Below, piece by piece: positions 11,391-23,639 of a stretch of DNA of 64,000 bases. The stretch covers positions 21,403,521-21,467,520 of the forward strand of contig NC_058193.1 in NCBI RefSeq assembly GCF_907165205.1, in the 5' to 3' direction. Within the stretch, counting starts at the first letter, position 1. Each line of letters opens with the position of its first letter. A model generated the notes under the pieces. That model was not told the origin of the DNA, searched no databases, and saw only the letters and a program-made list of their open reading frames with translations. A program made the position numbers and the translations under genes. This DNA is from Coccinella septempunctata. Lineage: Eukaryota; Arthropoda; Insecta; Coleoptera; Coccinellidae.

Positions 11391-11880
11391 TCTAATATAT
11401 AAAATTCTCGTGTCACAGTTTTCGTTGCCATACTCCTCCGAAACGGCTTGACCGATTTTGATGAAATTTTTTGTGCTTATTCGGTATCTATGAGAATCGG
11501 CCAACATCTATTTTTCATCCCCCTAAATGTTAGGGGTAGTCCACCCCTAAATTTTTTTTTATTTTTCAGACAAAATTTTTAACCCTCTGATGCCCAAGTT
11601 TTTTTTTCTTTTTTGAAATTATTTCCGTCTAGTTTCAAATTAGCTTATGTAATCTACATCTTTTTTTCGCAAATAGTTAACTGATTTACATAAACACCTG
11701 TATACTCACAAAATAAACCTATACTGAAGGCGGACATGGCAGAATAATTTTTTATCCACTTATATGCAACCAGTCTCAAGGCGGACTTGGGTATTAGAGG
11801 GTTAATTTCTATTTTTTTATGATACAACATACAAAAGGAAATTATTTATATGGCAAAACAACGTTTGCCGGGTCAGCTAG
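11391..11880 (+). mobile_element. Non-autonomous Helitron
   Basis: The 490-bp element begins TCTAATATATAAAATTCTCG and ends CTAG, and it is inserted exactly between A (11390) and T (11881), as Helitrons do. The 3' hairpin GGCAAA-acaacg-TTTGCC (11852-11869) stands 7 nt before the terminal CTAG. It has no target duplication and no terminal inverted repeats. The 5' region contains the phrase cgaaacggcttgaccgattt, common in animal Helitron ends. It encodes no Rep/helicase and so relies on an autonomous partner. Confidence 0.9.
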
Positions 11881-12770
11881 TTATAATCTATTTCTGATAA
11901 AGGACCCCGCACACTTACTCAGGAAAAGCGGATCCAGTGAATTTTCCCCATTTTTACATATTATATTTATATCAACCTTTAGAACAATACATCAGATTTT
12001 CACGAAGGTCTTACATCCGGTTTGTTCTATAGGGCGTTCCAAAATTGCAGCTACGGAAAAATGAATCTGATAATGATAATTCTTCTAATTTTCAAAATTT
12101 CATCATGATGCCTTGGGTTCTGAATAACAAGATATCACAGATATCCAAACACCGCCCACCACGTTGAGTTTCGTTATACGGACTCTTTCATGAAGCTGTA
12201 TAAGTAACTGAATGTAACTTTGTTAGTGACTTTGGGACCGCCCTGAGTTTTTCAAAATATGATACCATGATGTATGTCCACCTCTGTAGGAAGTTTCATT
12301 AATGTACAAAGAACAGTTGCAAAATTATTCAGGTTTAAATTCGGATTTCATACAAGTTTTCAGTTTTTTTTTTCAATCGTTGCGACCATTATTGGTATAG
12401 GGTTATAGAAAGTTAATGTGAAAAGACAGCGATGAATGCGCAAAATAGATTTGCATGTTTCCTATGTGATCATGAGTTTCCATTAAATAACCTCAGACGA
12501 ATAGATAGAGAAGATGATGTCGATAAAAGAAATCTGGCTGTTTTGAAGCGTAAAGTATTAGAATTACCTTTTCATGTAAATTGTTGATAATTATTATTTC
12601 AAGTAATTGTGTATATTGAATTAAAACCTGAATGATTTGGCAACAATCTTTTAATTATTTATACACGAGTAAAATTTTTCACAAAGGTCGACAAACTTTT
12701 ATGGTATAATATTTAAAAAAAAAATGCATCCTTAGAGTGCTCAAAGATACAACAACCTCTAATGATAATA

Positions 12771-13700
12771 GAGTCATTCGGGGCAACTGTGCGCACTTTT
12801 GCCTTTCAATCCATACCCTGTTTCAAATGTTGAAGCTAGGAAAATTAAAACATATTCATAAGATAGAGAATTTTCTAATCTATAAGAAAACATCAAAAAT
12901 CAAACAAACAAAAACGTTTTCTTTCCGCAAAAAGGAATTTAATAGAGAAAGTCGGAGTGCGTTCACATGCCCCGTATTGAGGGTAAGTGTGCGCACCCTC
13001 ACGGGGTAAGTGAACGCAGTGCTTAGTGAACCACACAATCAAAACAAATTACAAAATAATGTCATCAAAATGTTGCAATATTAAAGAAATGCTGTTTACT
13101 GTCGATACAGAAGCGCCTTTTCACAAGCAGTGCATTATTGTTCGTGCCACCATTCTTGGTGAACACAACACTTGATACATTCCCCTGTTGGTGGCTCTTC
13201 ATATTTTTCTGAACAAATAGGACAATATTGATCGAGTCTTAACCAAGAAAATCAACAATGTCATAATTTATTCCTCACTGAACTAATGCCCATATAATGA
13301 ATCTATGCGCACACTTACCCGCGCACACTTTCCCCAGTAAGCCAAAATTTGAATTGACGTTCTTATAGAGTTGAGCAGCTAAGAGAACCTAAAATTTTTT
13401 ATTATATATTTAGATTAATATGCCCATGATCGAATAAAATATTGTTTAACACTGAGGGACTCGGAACTTGGACCTGGCAGAATGTGCAGAGATGCTGAAA
13501 ATTAACAAGAAAACTAGTGAATTTGATTGATTGCAAATAAAAAGTTAAAGAAACGTGGCACGGCGCACTCCTATGAAAAACTAATATGGCGATTCTGCGC
13601 CCTTGCTTCACCCAAATGAACCCCTCTTTCATACATTGCATAGTTGAGATATACGCACTGCGCACACTTACCCACTGCGCTCAGTTACCCCGAATGACTT
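12771..13700 (-). mobile_element. pogo/Tigger-like element with TA target site (decayed)
   Basis: Inverted tips gagtcattcggggcaactg and (reversed) aagtcattcggggtaactg lie directly inside TA dinucleotides (12769-12770 and 13701-13702). Subterminal motifs of the type GCGCACACTTACCC occur several times in both orientations. A zinc-finger remnant on the minus strand is consistent with the pogo-like transposases of insects, many of which end in a Cys/His finger. The catalytic DDE part is missing or unrecognisable, so this is an internally deleted copy. Confidence 0.7.
13108..13230 (-). pseudogene. C-terminal zinc-finger remnant of a transposase
   Basis: Read on the minus strand, this gives CPICSEKYEEPPTGECIKCC followed by VHQEWWHEQ, a stop (TAA), then CTACEK. 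This is a CxxC...CxxC...H...CxxC arrangement like the PHD-like finger found at the C-terminus of many insect pogo/Tigger transposases. The stop codon inside the finger shows it is dead. It lies inside the element at 12771-13700. Confidence 0.65.
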
Positions 13701-14363
13701 TACTGTTTTTCTATATAAATAGATTTTGAGATAGGGAAATGAGGAGATTAGTGACACCGAATAATGTCCATCCTGTACATTCCTGAATAAAAACACCTTT
13801 GGACCGACCGTCAATACCTATCATAATAATTATAATGAATGAAAACCTAAATTCCTTGAACGCAATCTCAACTGCAGATAAGTTTTGAAGAAAAATTGTA
13901 TGAAATCCGAATTTAAACCTGAATAATTTTGCAACTGTTCTTTGTACATTAATGAAACTTCCTACAGAGGTAGACATACATCATGGTATCATATTTTGAA
14001 AAACTCAGGGTGGTCCCAAAGTCACTAACAAAGTTACATTCAGTTACTTATACAGCTTCATGAAACAATCTGTATAACGAAACTTGACGTGGTGGGCGTT
14101 GTTTGGATATCTGTGATATCTTGTTATTCAGAACCCAAGGCATCATGATGAAATTTTGAAAAATAGAAGAATTGTCATCAAAATTTGAAGATTCATTTTT
14201 GCGTAGCTGCAATTTTGGATCGCCCTATAGAACAAACCGGATGTAAGTCCTTCGTGAAAATCTAATATATTGTTCTTAAGGTTGATATAAATATAATATG
14301 TAGAAATGGGGAAAATTCAGTGGACCCGCTTTTCCTAAGTTCCTAAGTGTGCGGGGTCCTTTC

Positions 14364-15344
14364 CTTTATTCACAACAACGCAAATTACAAAAATTCTAGC
14401 ATTTTCTGGAAATTATTTTCGAAATATTTCAGATGGATCGTGTTGTGTGCGCCACCATGAATCAAAATTTTCAACTGAATATTTAATTAGCATGCATAAT
14501 TTCAGTATTGTTGCATGGGGTATTGGGGTACCTTGATGACTGCAATTCATCACAAATAAAGTTAAAAATATTCTGGACCAGTTTCGATGCATATTTCAAC
14601 AGCTCTTTAGTTCAATGACGTGGTTAAGCCGACTTTTCCCTTTTAACGGCCCATGAAAAACGATAAAGCCGAATAAAACGGGGTGAACGAACCATGAACG
14701 ACGTTGAACTTCTTCATTTATGCCCTCTAATTTAACACTACCCGTCCAACAGAACAGGAGGAGGAATGGTACGGAATCGGTACAAGAATAGCCCGGCAAA
14801 GAAGAATCGGAAAATAAAAATAGAACGCCCAGAGTCGAAATAGCACATTGGAAGATCTCGACTTGACCTTCGTCCCACGCAATCTGATGCCGTTGCAAGA
14901 ATCATTTATCTTGCTTCAGTTCTTGGTATAGGGCATAAGGGGAGATGTGTTGGACGAGGTTCGAACGTTGTTGCATCGGATGTATGTATGTTCAACAAAA
15001 CTGAGAGATTGTGAAATACAAGGTACATGTTTGGCATACAAAGCCGGAGAATAAAGACTAGAATCCTGTTCCAATTAGTTTTGCTCTCGGTTTTGCTTTT
15101 AATTTAATAATCTATATAGTATTCTAGGTATATCATATGATCTGTAAGTCGTTGCTGATTAGTCAAATGGTGATGATTCTTAGATATTTGTGGGATAGAG
15201 GTTTCTAGATCTATTCATCTCTTCATGAGGAGAACAACAATAACAAGTTAGTATAGATAATACTAATTCTTCGTATCTTTTTTGAGAGAGAGGAACTCTG
15301 AGTTTCTCTGTGAAGTATGTGCTAATATTTCGGGGAAATAATAT
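14364..15344. other. Non-coding; GC-richer patch at 14590-14900
   Basis: No protein domain is recognised. A 100-codon open frame on the minus strand (14596-14898) lies in a GC-richer patch but shows no motif I know and no splice context. It could be an untranslated exon, an old repeat or chance. Confidence 0.35.
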
Positions 15345-15641
15345 CACATTCGGGAGTACCTCAAGGATCAAACTTGGGACCACTGTTGTTCTTTATATTT
15401 ATATAAAGGGCTTATTGCCTGGAGTACTCTGAGTGTTTACTATTTGCGGACGACTTGAAATATTACCGAAATATCAATGATGCGCACGATTCTTCCATAC
15501 TTCAATCAGACATGGACAGAATTTAAAAGTAGAGTACCTACCTATAAAAAATGATCTACCCTACAATAAATCCAAATGCGTCATCTTATCTTGCACCAGA
15601 AAAAAGAACATTTAGAATATGACGATAGTATATGGATGGAA
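15345..15641 (+). pseudogene. Jockey/CR1-type LINE reverse transcriptase fragment, left part
   Basis: Translation shows reverse-transcriptase landmarks: SGVPQGSNLGPLLFF (finger/palm motif), then a degraded FADD catalytic box region (cggacgactt = ADDL), YYRNINDAHDS, and NKSKCVILS of the thumb. Frameshifts and stops are present. The reading is cut at 15641 by the mariner copy that follows and resumes after it. Confidence 0.75.
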
Positions 15642-16400
15642 CCATCATCAAGTACCTGTATTTAAAGGGTTAAGAGGTAAGCAGATTTACGAAGATCCCC
15701 AAATGTTTGAATGTTGATCAAAAGCGTGCAAGGGTAGAAGCATCGCGTTCGATCTGTGCTCGATTTGAAAACGATGTAGATTTCTTAAACCGAATTGTCA
15801 CGATGGATGAGACTTGGGTACATTTCTACGATCCAGAAACAAAGCAATAATAGATGGAATGGCGATGGCGTCACTCTGGCACTCTGGTTCTCCAAGACCT
15901 AAGAAGTTTCGTATCCAAAAATCGGCAGGAGAAGCTCTTGCTTCAGTTTTTTGGGATTGCCATGGAGTAATCATGATTGATGTTTTGGATAAGGGTAGAA
16001 CAATAAGGGAGATTACTATTTGACATTACTGACCACTCTACAGGAAAAAATCAAAGAGAAATGGCGCGGAAAGCTATCCAAAGGTGTTTTGTTTTTGCAG
16101 GACAACGCCCCAGCACACAAATCTCATGTTGGCATGCAAAAAATTCGTGATTTAGGGATTGAATTACTAGAACAACCACCCTTATTCATAAGATTTGGCT
16201 CCATCCGACTATAATCTCTTTCCTAAACTGAAAAAAAGTTTGAAAGGTCGTAAATTTTCTTCCAACGTGGAGGTAATAAAAGCATTGGAGGTCTGGTTTG
16301 CAGAGCAAGAAGAAACATTTTGTTTTGAAAGGTCTAGAGACGTTGCAGGTTCGCTGTAATAAATATATCCAATTAAGAGGAGAATAATTATGTTGAGTAA
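15642..16400 (+). pseudogene. mariner transposase pseudogene, copy 2
   Basis: It retains QKRARVEASRSICARFEN, the first catalytic Asp in TMDETWVHFYD, then GSPRPKKFRIQKSAGEALAS, VFWDCHGVIMIDVLDKGRTI, the second Asp in FLQDNAPAHKSH, and the C-terminal ETLQ/RCNKYIQL block. A stop follows KQ near 15848, there is a frameshift near 16015, and the third-Asp region (SPDLAPSD in relatives) is lost near 16180. Not functional. Confidence 0.8.
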
Positions 16401-16470
16401 TAAAATATTTTGACATTGAAATTTTGTTCAGTTCTATAGTAGGCTAAGAATTTTTCAATATATCCTCGTA
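15642..16470 (+). mobile_element. mariner element, copy 2 (5'-truncated, internally deleted), inside a LINE
   Basis: It starts abruptly in the transposase N-terminal block (atcaagtacctgtatttaaa), with no left inverted repeat. Sequence corresponding to roughly residues 35-125 of copy 3 is missing at the acgaagatcccc junction. It ends with a good right tip, tatcctcgta at 16461-16470. LINE coding sequence lies on both sides. It is the same family as the other two mariner copies. Confidence 0.8.
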
Positions 16471-16960
16471 GGCAACATAGCAACATAAAAGCTGTTTTTC
16501 GTAGTCTGGGCTTCATATTACGCTATTGAAAGAATTTCAAACAAGTGGACTTGTTAATATTATATAATAATAATCAGACCCAAACTTGAATATTGTTCTG
16601 TTGCCTGGCATCCAACACATCTTCTGTTCGGTAAAACGCAAAACAGGTTCCTTCGTTGTTCATATCAAAAAAATATAAAATTTAACCCGACTACAACACA
16701 GAGAGATCGGCCAGATTCGGGACTGAAATTCGAATACAATCACTTGAGGATCGAAGATATAGTGAATATGTTTTATATAAATTCGACTAAAGCAGTTCTT
16801 TGAAGTACCATCGACAACGACTGTCAACTACTACTCACTTGTAATAAAAATGCTCCAACAAAGAGATAATTTTCTGAATCTGATCTTAGCTTTACCCTCT
16901 AGACTATTTTACAACAGCTTGTACTCACATTTCGATACTATGTAGTCCTTTCAGTTCGAT
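16471..16960 (+). pseudogene. LINE fragment, right part, continuing after the mariner insertion
   Basis: Sequence resumes with SLGFILRY-like, FKQVDLL, PKLEYCSVAWHP-like, then a block like NRFLRCSYQKNIK. These are typical of the region downstream of the reverse-transcriptase domain in Jockey/CR1 LINEs. Several stops and shifts are present. The right limit is uncertain. Confidence 0.55.
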
Positions 16961-19900
16961 TTATGTTTGGATTCGTGTTATTTCAATATTTTGTCTGATT
17001 TTTTATCTTGCTTAAAACATTAACTTCGATGTATAGACGATATAAATCTTGGTTTTTCTCCTGTTAAAAAAACAGTAATCTGTTTGACAAAAAAAAAATA
17101 AATATATATTGTTGATAACTCTGTAAACTGAGAATATCCTATATCCCATTCACTTTTATAAAAGCAGTCGGACGACGGATTAATTTTATAGTTTTTGTAA
17201 CTAGAACAGTTATCCATCCTATAAATAATCCCTATTCTCTCCCTGTTTTTCCAAAAATTGTAACCGTCGAATAGCTTCATGTGAAAGCACCGAAATAAGG
17301 TATCCTTCAGAATTAACATTATTTGACAGATACTTATTCACAATATAGTGAAAATTTATTCGAGGGCGAAAGTACCGGGCCAAATAGAGATTATTTATTC
17401 GATAAATAACACCATCTGATAGTGAAAAGACAGCAATTTTACCTAACCTAAGAATAAGACTTATCTGTAGAATAAATTTAGTTATTCGCTGGTGAAAATA
17501 CCGGGCCTAAGTAAAATTTTCAGCACTTTTTCATGTTAGTGTAAATACCTCGGTGAATACTCAGATTATTTGTACCTATTTATGAGTGAGGAGAACTTAT
17601 GGTGGTTCTTCAAATGATACCAAGCGTGAAGACAGAGATTTCCGAAGCTGGTTCAAAAATGAGTGGTCATTACTGAATACATCAGATAAACATTATTTTT
17701 TCATGAAAGAAAAGTTGTAGATCTAGAAAATAATGATATCGAACTTAAAAATGACATAATTCGCTACAACACAAAATGTGCATGCTCAACACCAACACAT
17801 GAATGTATTGAACACCCAGAGCTCCCGCAAATTTTACGTATTTTCTCTATGGATGGCTGACCATAAATCTCGAAGTATCATAAATTATCTTTTCACGATT
17901 ACACAATTCACTGTCCCGTGTTATTGTCAAGGTAATTTTTTAAGTTGAATAGACCCGTAATTATCTAATGCACCGCGTTCAGGGCCGCTCCTGTAAACCA
18001 TAAGTTTTAATTTGTCCCGTCGGTGTTGCCAAGTGAGGGAAATTTTTCCAACAGTTTTTCTTGGAGACTTCTGTGTTTAAGAATGTATGTACTGAAAAAA
18101 TTAGAGAGAAAATAGAGGTAATAAATATTTGATTTGTGTTAGATCAGAGCAGTGGCGCACCCAGAATGATATTAGAGGAGGTAGACCTAGCTGCACGGTT
18201 GAAGCACTCTAAGGAGTTGTTTAAAGAGATGGTCCGAATATGGAGAACATATAAGAGGACCAAGGAGAGGACCAAGGCAAAATTTCCCGAGCATTGTGTC
18301 GTAAAATTTTGTGTTTTTCCAATATTTGACCCCCAGTTAACAGGAATTTGATGAGCAAAACGGAAAATGACAACCTGTTTACTCTTGCTTTGAACTACTG
18401 GAAATTATACCTACTCCAACGGAAACACAAAGTATTTCTGGTAAACTGAAGTTTTAGCAGTCGACTTCTTGAGAATCTGGAAGTAGCTGAGCCGAGCGGT
18501 GATGTATCTATAAAGTAGACACAATTTAAAAATGTAGTGAAACTGACGATGTGACTGTTGGTAAAACTGAGAAGATCATTGATGTGGATCAGGAAGAGGA
18601 TGGGTGAAAGAAATTAGCCTTGTGGCATTCACACTGGAATCCAACCTAACTGGCATTGTTCTCGACCACTTGAATAAGAAAATTGTTCATCTTCCCAAAT
18701 TCTCAAAAGAACAATAAGAATTTAATGAAATTGCCTCACACGAATTATAATTATATATCGAAACATATATCACGATATTTATTTGATTGATATAGATTAT
18801 TATATATATCATTTACTCATTTGTACGAAATATATACCGGAGGAAAAAATCCTTGATAATTTGCGTAAAATTAAAACGTGTCAACAGTAAGCGTTCCGTG
18901 GTTAAAGCTAGTTTAGAAATATTTTTTTTCAAGTTTTGGACTACCTTAATCAATCCTAATTGAGAAATCGTCTGGACAACGAAAATACGAGTAAACTAGT
19001 ATTTATTTTTGAAATATTCAAATAAAAATACCGATAAAAAAGCCAAAAGCTTGGACTGGATCTCCTCAAAAAGTGATGAAGTTTCTATAAGTGACGATGA
19101 TTATGAAGATGATATTCCTCTGGCCCGATTTTTCCCTAAATCCCTAAACTGGAAATATTTATATTTCAAACTACGAGTTTTACCTATATAATATATTTAG
19201 AAAAATTCGAGGGAAAAATGGTATTTTTTAATTTGTCTTGTTTCTTCGTTCTGTTATTTCGCATTTAATTTTAATTTTTGTTTCTACCAAAATAAAGGTC
19301 TATTATTTTATGAGTTTAATGAATGGCTTTTTATGTATTTTAGCTAAAGAACAAAATTTCTGATATATATCGGATATATATCAGATATATATCCGATATT
19401 ATTGTATTTATATAAATATTAGATATTTGCCAACCCTGTATTTTGAATGCATACTATGGAAACAATGTCGATTTTTCAACTTTGATTATTTCTCATCCAA
19501 AAACAAAGTTTTATCACGAAATCTTTTTCGAGTTTTTAGTCTTCCAGGAGCATGTTAAAAATCAGCAACAAGAATATCAGGAATTTGTTTTCGAGTATTC
19601 TTCAAATTTCCTCCTCTTTGAGAATTTTCCATATTTTCCGCCTACTTTTCAGCAAACGACATGACATTCTGGCAACCATGCGTTTGATCGAAGTTGTTCA
19701 CCAGACACGGCGGGGTCGGTTGGTGATGAAAGTCATCTCAAGAGACCTCTCTCATGGTTTTCAGGGTAATAATGGGTCATAACGAGAGATTTCGGGGTCC
19801 GTTAATTCTACTCGATGGTACTCATTCAGAATAGTTTATTGGTGATATCAAACGTCTGAGATTTTAATGTTCAATGTGAAATGTGTGATTTTATACACTC

Positions 19901-22302
19901 CGACCGCGAGGAAATTTGAAGTTCTATTAGTTCTCACGTCATTGAGCTGGGAATTCGAGTGAAGAGTTATATTTAAGGCCGCAATGAATTAAACGATTTG
20001 AATGTTTTATATATTCGGTTAGAAATAAAAATCAGGAGCTGTTGCTCCCTTGTTAAAATTTATATTGAGGCTAATGACCCGACTCATCCGGATACTGAGC
20101 TTGTTTAACGCTGCTTGGCGTCCAGAAAAAATATTTTCCCAATATTTGGAAAAATTTATTTGAATCGTTTTGTTTTGTTCAAAGAGTTAGGTAAACGCCA
20201 TTCACTTTGGTTTTGGCTGTCTTTGATGAATTCTCGCCTGTTATACTCATATTTCATTAGTTTTTACAATCAGTTCTTTTCGGAATTACCAAATTTTAAT
20301 ATTGCGAAATTGTCTTCCGATTCTCAAGAAAACATTAAACCAAATCAATCGAAATAAGGCTTGAATTTTATGATATCAAGTTCATCTTCAAAATAATTCA
20401 ATAACAGAAATTGAAAGGTCTACAAAACTTTCATAACTTATTTCTTACAATAAGTTGCTGCTGCCTTAGAAATAAGTTAATGGATTGTTTTCAAAATAGC
20501 TTCTAAGGTAAATGATGAAGAACCCACTCAAACCATAGGAAAGAAGACTTACAGAACCATAATTTATATCGATAACTGCTGGCCAAACTGCTGTATACAG
20601 TCTGATATATGATAATACATATGTATCAATATAGTATGTGTCTAAAAACATTGGATGTTTTTCAACGTAAAAATTAAATTAAATTTGTTTTCGAGAAACA
20701 TATCAAAGTGCTCATATTAAAACCTGATTTGAATTTTCTGAAGATGATACAGGAAGGAGATAAATCGAAATGCCTTCAAAAGCTCAAAAAAAATGAACTT
20801 TTACAAAGCCTACATTCAGTATAGAAATCAAGAATTGTGACTATTTATTTTCGTCAGCAAAAAATTTTGCTCTGCACTTGGTGAATACAAGCAGGACTAA
20901 AGTGTGAAGAAACTACTTGATAAATAAAGTACCTACAATTACACACATAAGGATGTAATTTGATCTTTTCAATTTTCTGAAATGTTTCTCAGTATATGAG
21001 TTCCCATGCCTGTATTTTCTATTTTTGAATCTTCTGTTTTCTATGCGTAATGTTTAATTTTCATTTCCTGCATATATTCTCATTCACTTATTTTCATGTG
21101 TCTAAGAAAAGTTCCGTATAGTAATAATAAGGTTTAGCATCCCAGTCAAAATTTTTGGAATTGAAGTAAACTGCGATTACACAAGTCGTTCAAGTTCAGC
21201 CTACAAATTATAAAGACCCAAAAGTTGACGAACAGTTCAGATAGAGATTTTGATCTGCCTCCCTATGTCAATAAAATTCTTTCAACCACAATATTGCCTT
21301 TTAAGAATAGATGCTCATCAAGTAAGCTGCCGAACCCCTCAGAAAAAATGAGTGAAATGTTTATCATCATTTATATAGAGAATTTATTTGATTATATTCT
21401 AAATGAATCATAATTAATCTTCGATTTCACACGAAAACTCGTTATAACTTAAGTCAGCAGTCTGGCAACTGAATACTGACGTCATTTAATTCCTAAGATG
21501 AACCAAGTTTTGTAGTCATTCATATAATAAGTAATTAAAATGAATGTCTATTCATGGGAAGAATGTCTCCGCAAGCCCATAGGGTGTTATTTTCTTTGAA
21601 TTGAAATTAAAAAATTATATTTTAAATTATTATTATCGAATAAACTAGATTTCGATAGTTTATGGCTTTAGCTTAGCTAGTTTTCAACTAATAATTTTTT
21701 TTTGCGTTGAATGTTCAGATTAAAACACACTGATTTCAAACCTTCATCACTGAAATCAACTACTCAATCAAAATTGACTTGGATCAGTCAGCAATTGTTA
21801 ATGGCCTTGTCCAGTTCTGTTCGGATGTAACGAATACAACATAAGACATATAATAAGAATAATGAGTTTGACGTCTGAACTCCATCATTAAGATTCAATA
21901 ATTGATGCACTGAACATGCCTGAACAGCCTTAACGTTTAATAATATGGTGGTAGGTATTTACGTCACCGAAATTGAAGTAAGTGGATGTTTCTGGGAAAT
22001 TCCTATCAGAAAGGACCTTATCGATTTATGTTGCCATAGTTCGTATAAACATGCAATAAAATTGAAACCGAGATAAGATTCGTGGGATATGAATCACACC
22101 ATGGTGTATTACCTACCTCTGCCGTAATAAATCATTCATTCTTTACTACCTTGCCAAGGAAATTATGGTTGCGAGTTTTTTCCTTCGTTAAGCATTCCGA
22201 TCTTTCGGGTGGTTTGCAAATAGGGTCTTTGACTTGTACATATATTTTAACAGAAGATTTCTGATCCCAAATCCATAAAAAATTTAATTCTCAGTTATGT
22301 CT
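16961..22302. other. Non-coding, repeat-rich; no host gene recognised
   Basis: Contents: a direct pair of ttattcg(a/c)-ggcgaaagtaccgggcc-like strings at about 17360 and 17485 (MITE remnant); hAT-like single tips cagggccgct (near 17982) and cagtggcgcaccc (near 18150) whose partner ends are not nearby; and a very AT-rich patch at 18740-19440 with nested TATATC palindromes (19370-19400). Within that patch an acidic frame, with SDEVSISDDDYEDDIPLARF at about 19066-19125, recalls the N-terminal acidic part of some transposases but cannot be assigned. From 19441 to 22302 I see nothing coding. Confidence 0.4.
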
Positions 22303-23610
22303 CACAAACGATTTATTTATAATTCTTAGCCTACTTTAGAACCAAACAAAATTTCAATATAAAAATTTTTTTTTTACTCGACATATTCTCCTCTTAATTG
22401 GATACATTTATTACAGCGAACTTGCAAAGTCTCTAGACCTTTCAAGAAAAATGTTTCTTCTTGCTCTGCAAACCAGACCTCCACAGCTTTTATCATCTAC
22501 TTATTGGAAGAAAATTTACGACCATTTAAACTTTTTTTCAGTTGAGGAAAGAGATGATAGTCGGATGGAGCCAAATCAGGTGAATGAGGGGGGTGTTCCG
22601 GGTGTTCTAGTAATTCAAACCCTAAATCACGAATTTTTTGCATGGTAAAATGAGATTTTTGTGCAGGGGCGTTGTCCTGCAAAAACAAAACACCTTTGCA
22701 TAGCTTTCCGCGTCTTTTCTCTTTAATTTTTTCTCGTAGAGTCCTCAATAATATCGAATAGTAATCTCCAGTTATTGTTCTACCCTTATCCAAAAAATCA
22801 ATCATGATTACTCCATGGCGATCCCAAAAAACTGAAGCAAGAACTTTTCCAGCATATTTTTGGACACGAAACTTCTTAGGTCTTGGAGAACCAGAGTGCC
22901 GCAATTCCATCAATTGTTGCTTTGTTTCTGGATCGTAGAAATGTACCCAAGTCTCTTCCATAGTATCAATTCGGTTTAAGAAGTCTGCATCGTTTTCAAA
23001 TCGAGCACACATCAATCGCGATGCTTCTACCCCTGCACGCTTTTGGTCCAGATTCGAACATTCGGGGATCCATTTTGCAGCAATTTTTCTCATGTCCAAA
23101 TTGACGTGAACTATTCGATGAATGCGTTCGTATAGAATATTCAGTGCTTCAGATATCCGTTTCAGCCCAATTTGACGGTCTGATAAAATCATGTCATGAA
23201 CTGCACTGATATTTTCGGGGACTGACACAGAAACTGGCCTTCCCGATCGGTCATAATCTTCATTGGAAAATTTACCTCTTTTGAAGCTTATTGCAGTCCA
23301 ATTTTTCACGGTCGCATACGAAGGACATTGATCACCAAGGGTATTAAGCATATCTTCGTAAATCTGCTTATCTCTTAACCCTTTTAAATGCAGGTACTTA
23401 ATGATGGCTCGATACTCCAAAATTTCGATGTTCACAATTTCGGTGGACATCTTGTTTTGTTTAATTTATTGCGTAACTTTGGTTTACTTTTTTGACCTCA
23501 AATTTAACGCTGATACTTCTAATGAGATATTGTTCGTTGATATGGTAACGCAATATTTTTTTTATGCGTGGAACTGGTCTAGGCTAACTAGATATCAATT
23601 TATCCTCGTA
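22303..23610 (-). mobile_element. mariner element, copy 3 (almost full length)
   Basis: About 1.3 kb, read right to left. The right (5') tip, reversed, is tacgaggataaattgatatc and is well kept. The left (3') tip keeps its inner part (attcttagcctactttagaacc) but its outer bases are eroded. It carries a transposase frame of 317 codons that is almost complete. It lies next to a dispersed repeat (23640-23755) that also occurs near 50.7 kb without mariner. Confidence 0.88.
22374..23450 (-). pseudogene. mariner transposase, near-intact but inactivated
   Basis: The frame opens at 23450 and runs 317 codons to a TAG at 22497-22499. Homologous C-terminal sequence (KAVEVWFAEQEE ... RCNKCIQLRGEYVE) then continues in frame to the natural TAA at 22374, so the first stop is a nonsense mutation. 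N-terminal helix-turn-helix region is residues 1-110. Catalytic positions: residue 165 is Glu (TMEETW), where mariners and copies 1 and 2 have Asp; D259 (FLQDN) is present; D297 (LAPSD) is present. A 9-bp in-frame duplication (EHP twice, residues 283-288) stretches the D34D spacing to 37. Mariner transposase cuts and rejoins element ends in the nucleus; this copy should not. Confidence 0.88.
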
Positions 23611-23639
23611 TTTTCCAGAATGTGGAGCGTTCAACTAAT

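Larger units (their letters stand above)
11898..14363. repeat. Foldback element with ~480-bp arms, interrupted by a pogo-like insertion
   Basis: The left arm (about 11898-12375, starting aaaggaccccgcacactta) is the reverse complement of the right arm (about 13870-14363, ending gtgtgcggggtccttt). Long blocks match, for example ggttgatataaatataatatg and aacaaaccggatgtaag. Arm identity looks high. The centre contains unique sequence and the 930-bp element at 12771-13700. No gene of its own was found. Confidence 0.8.
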
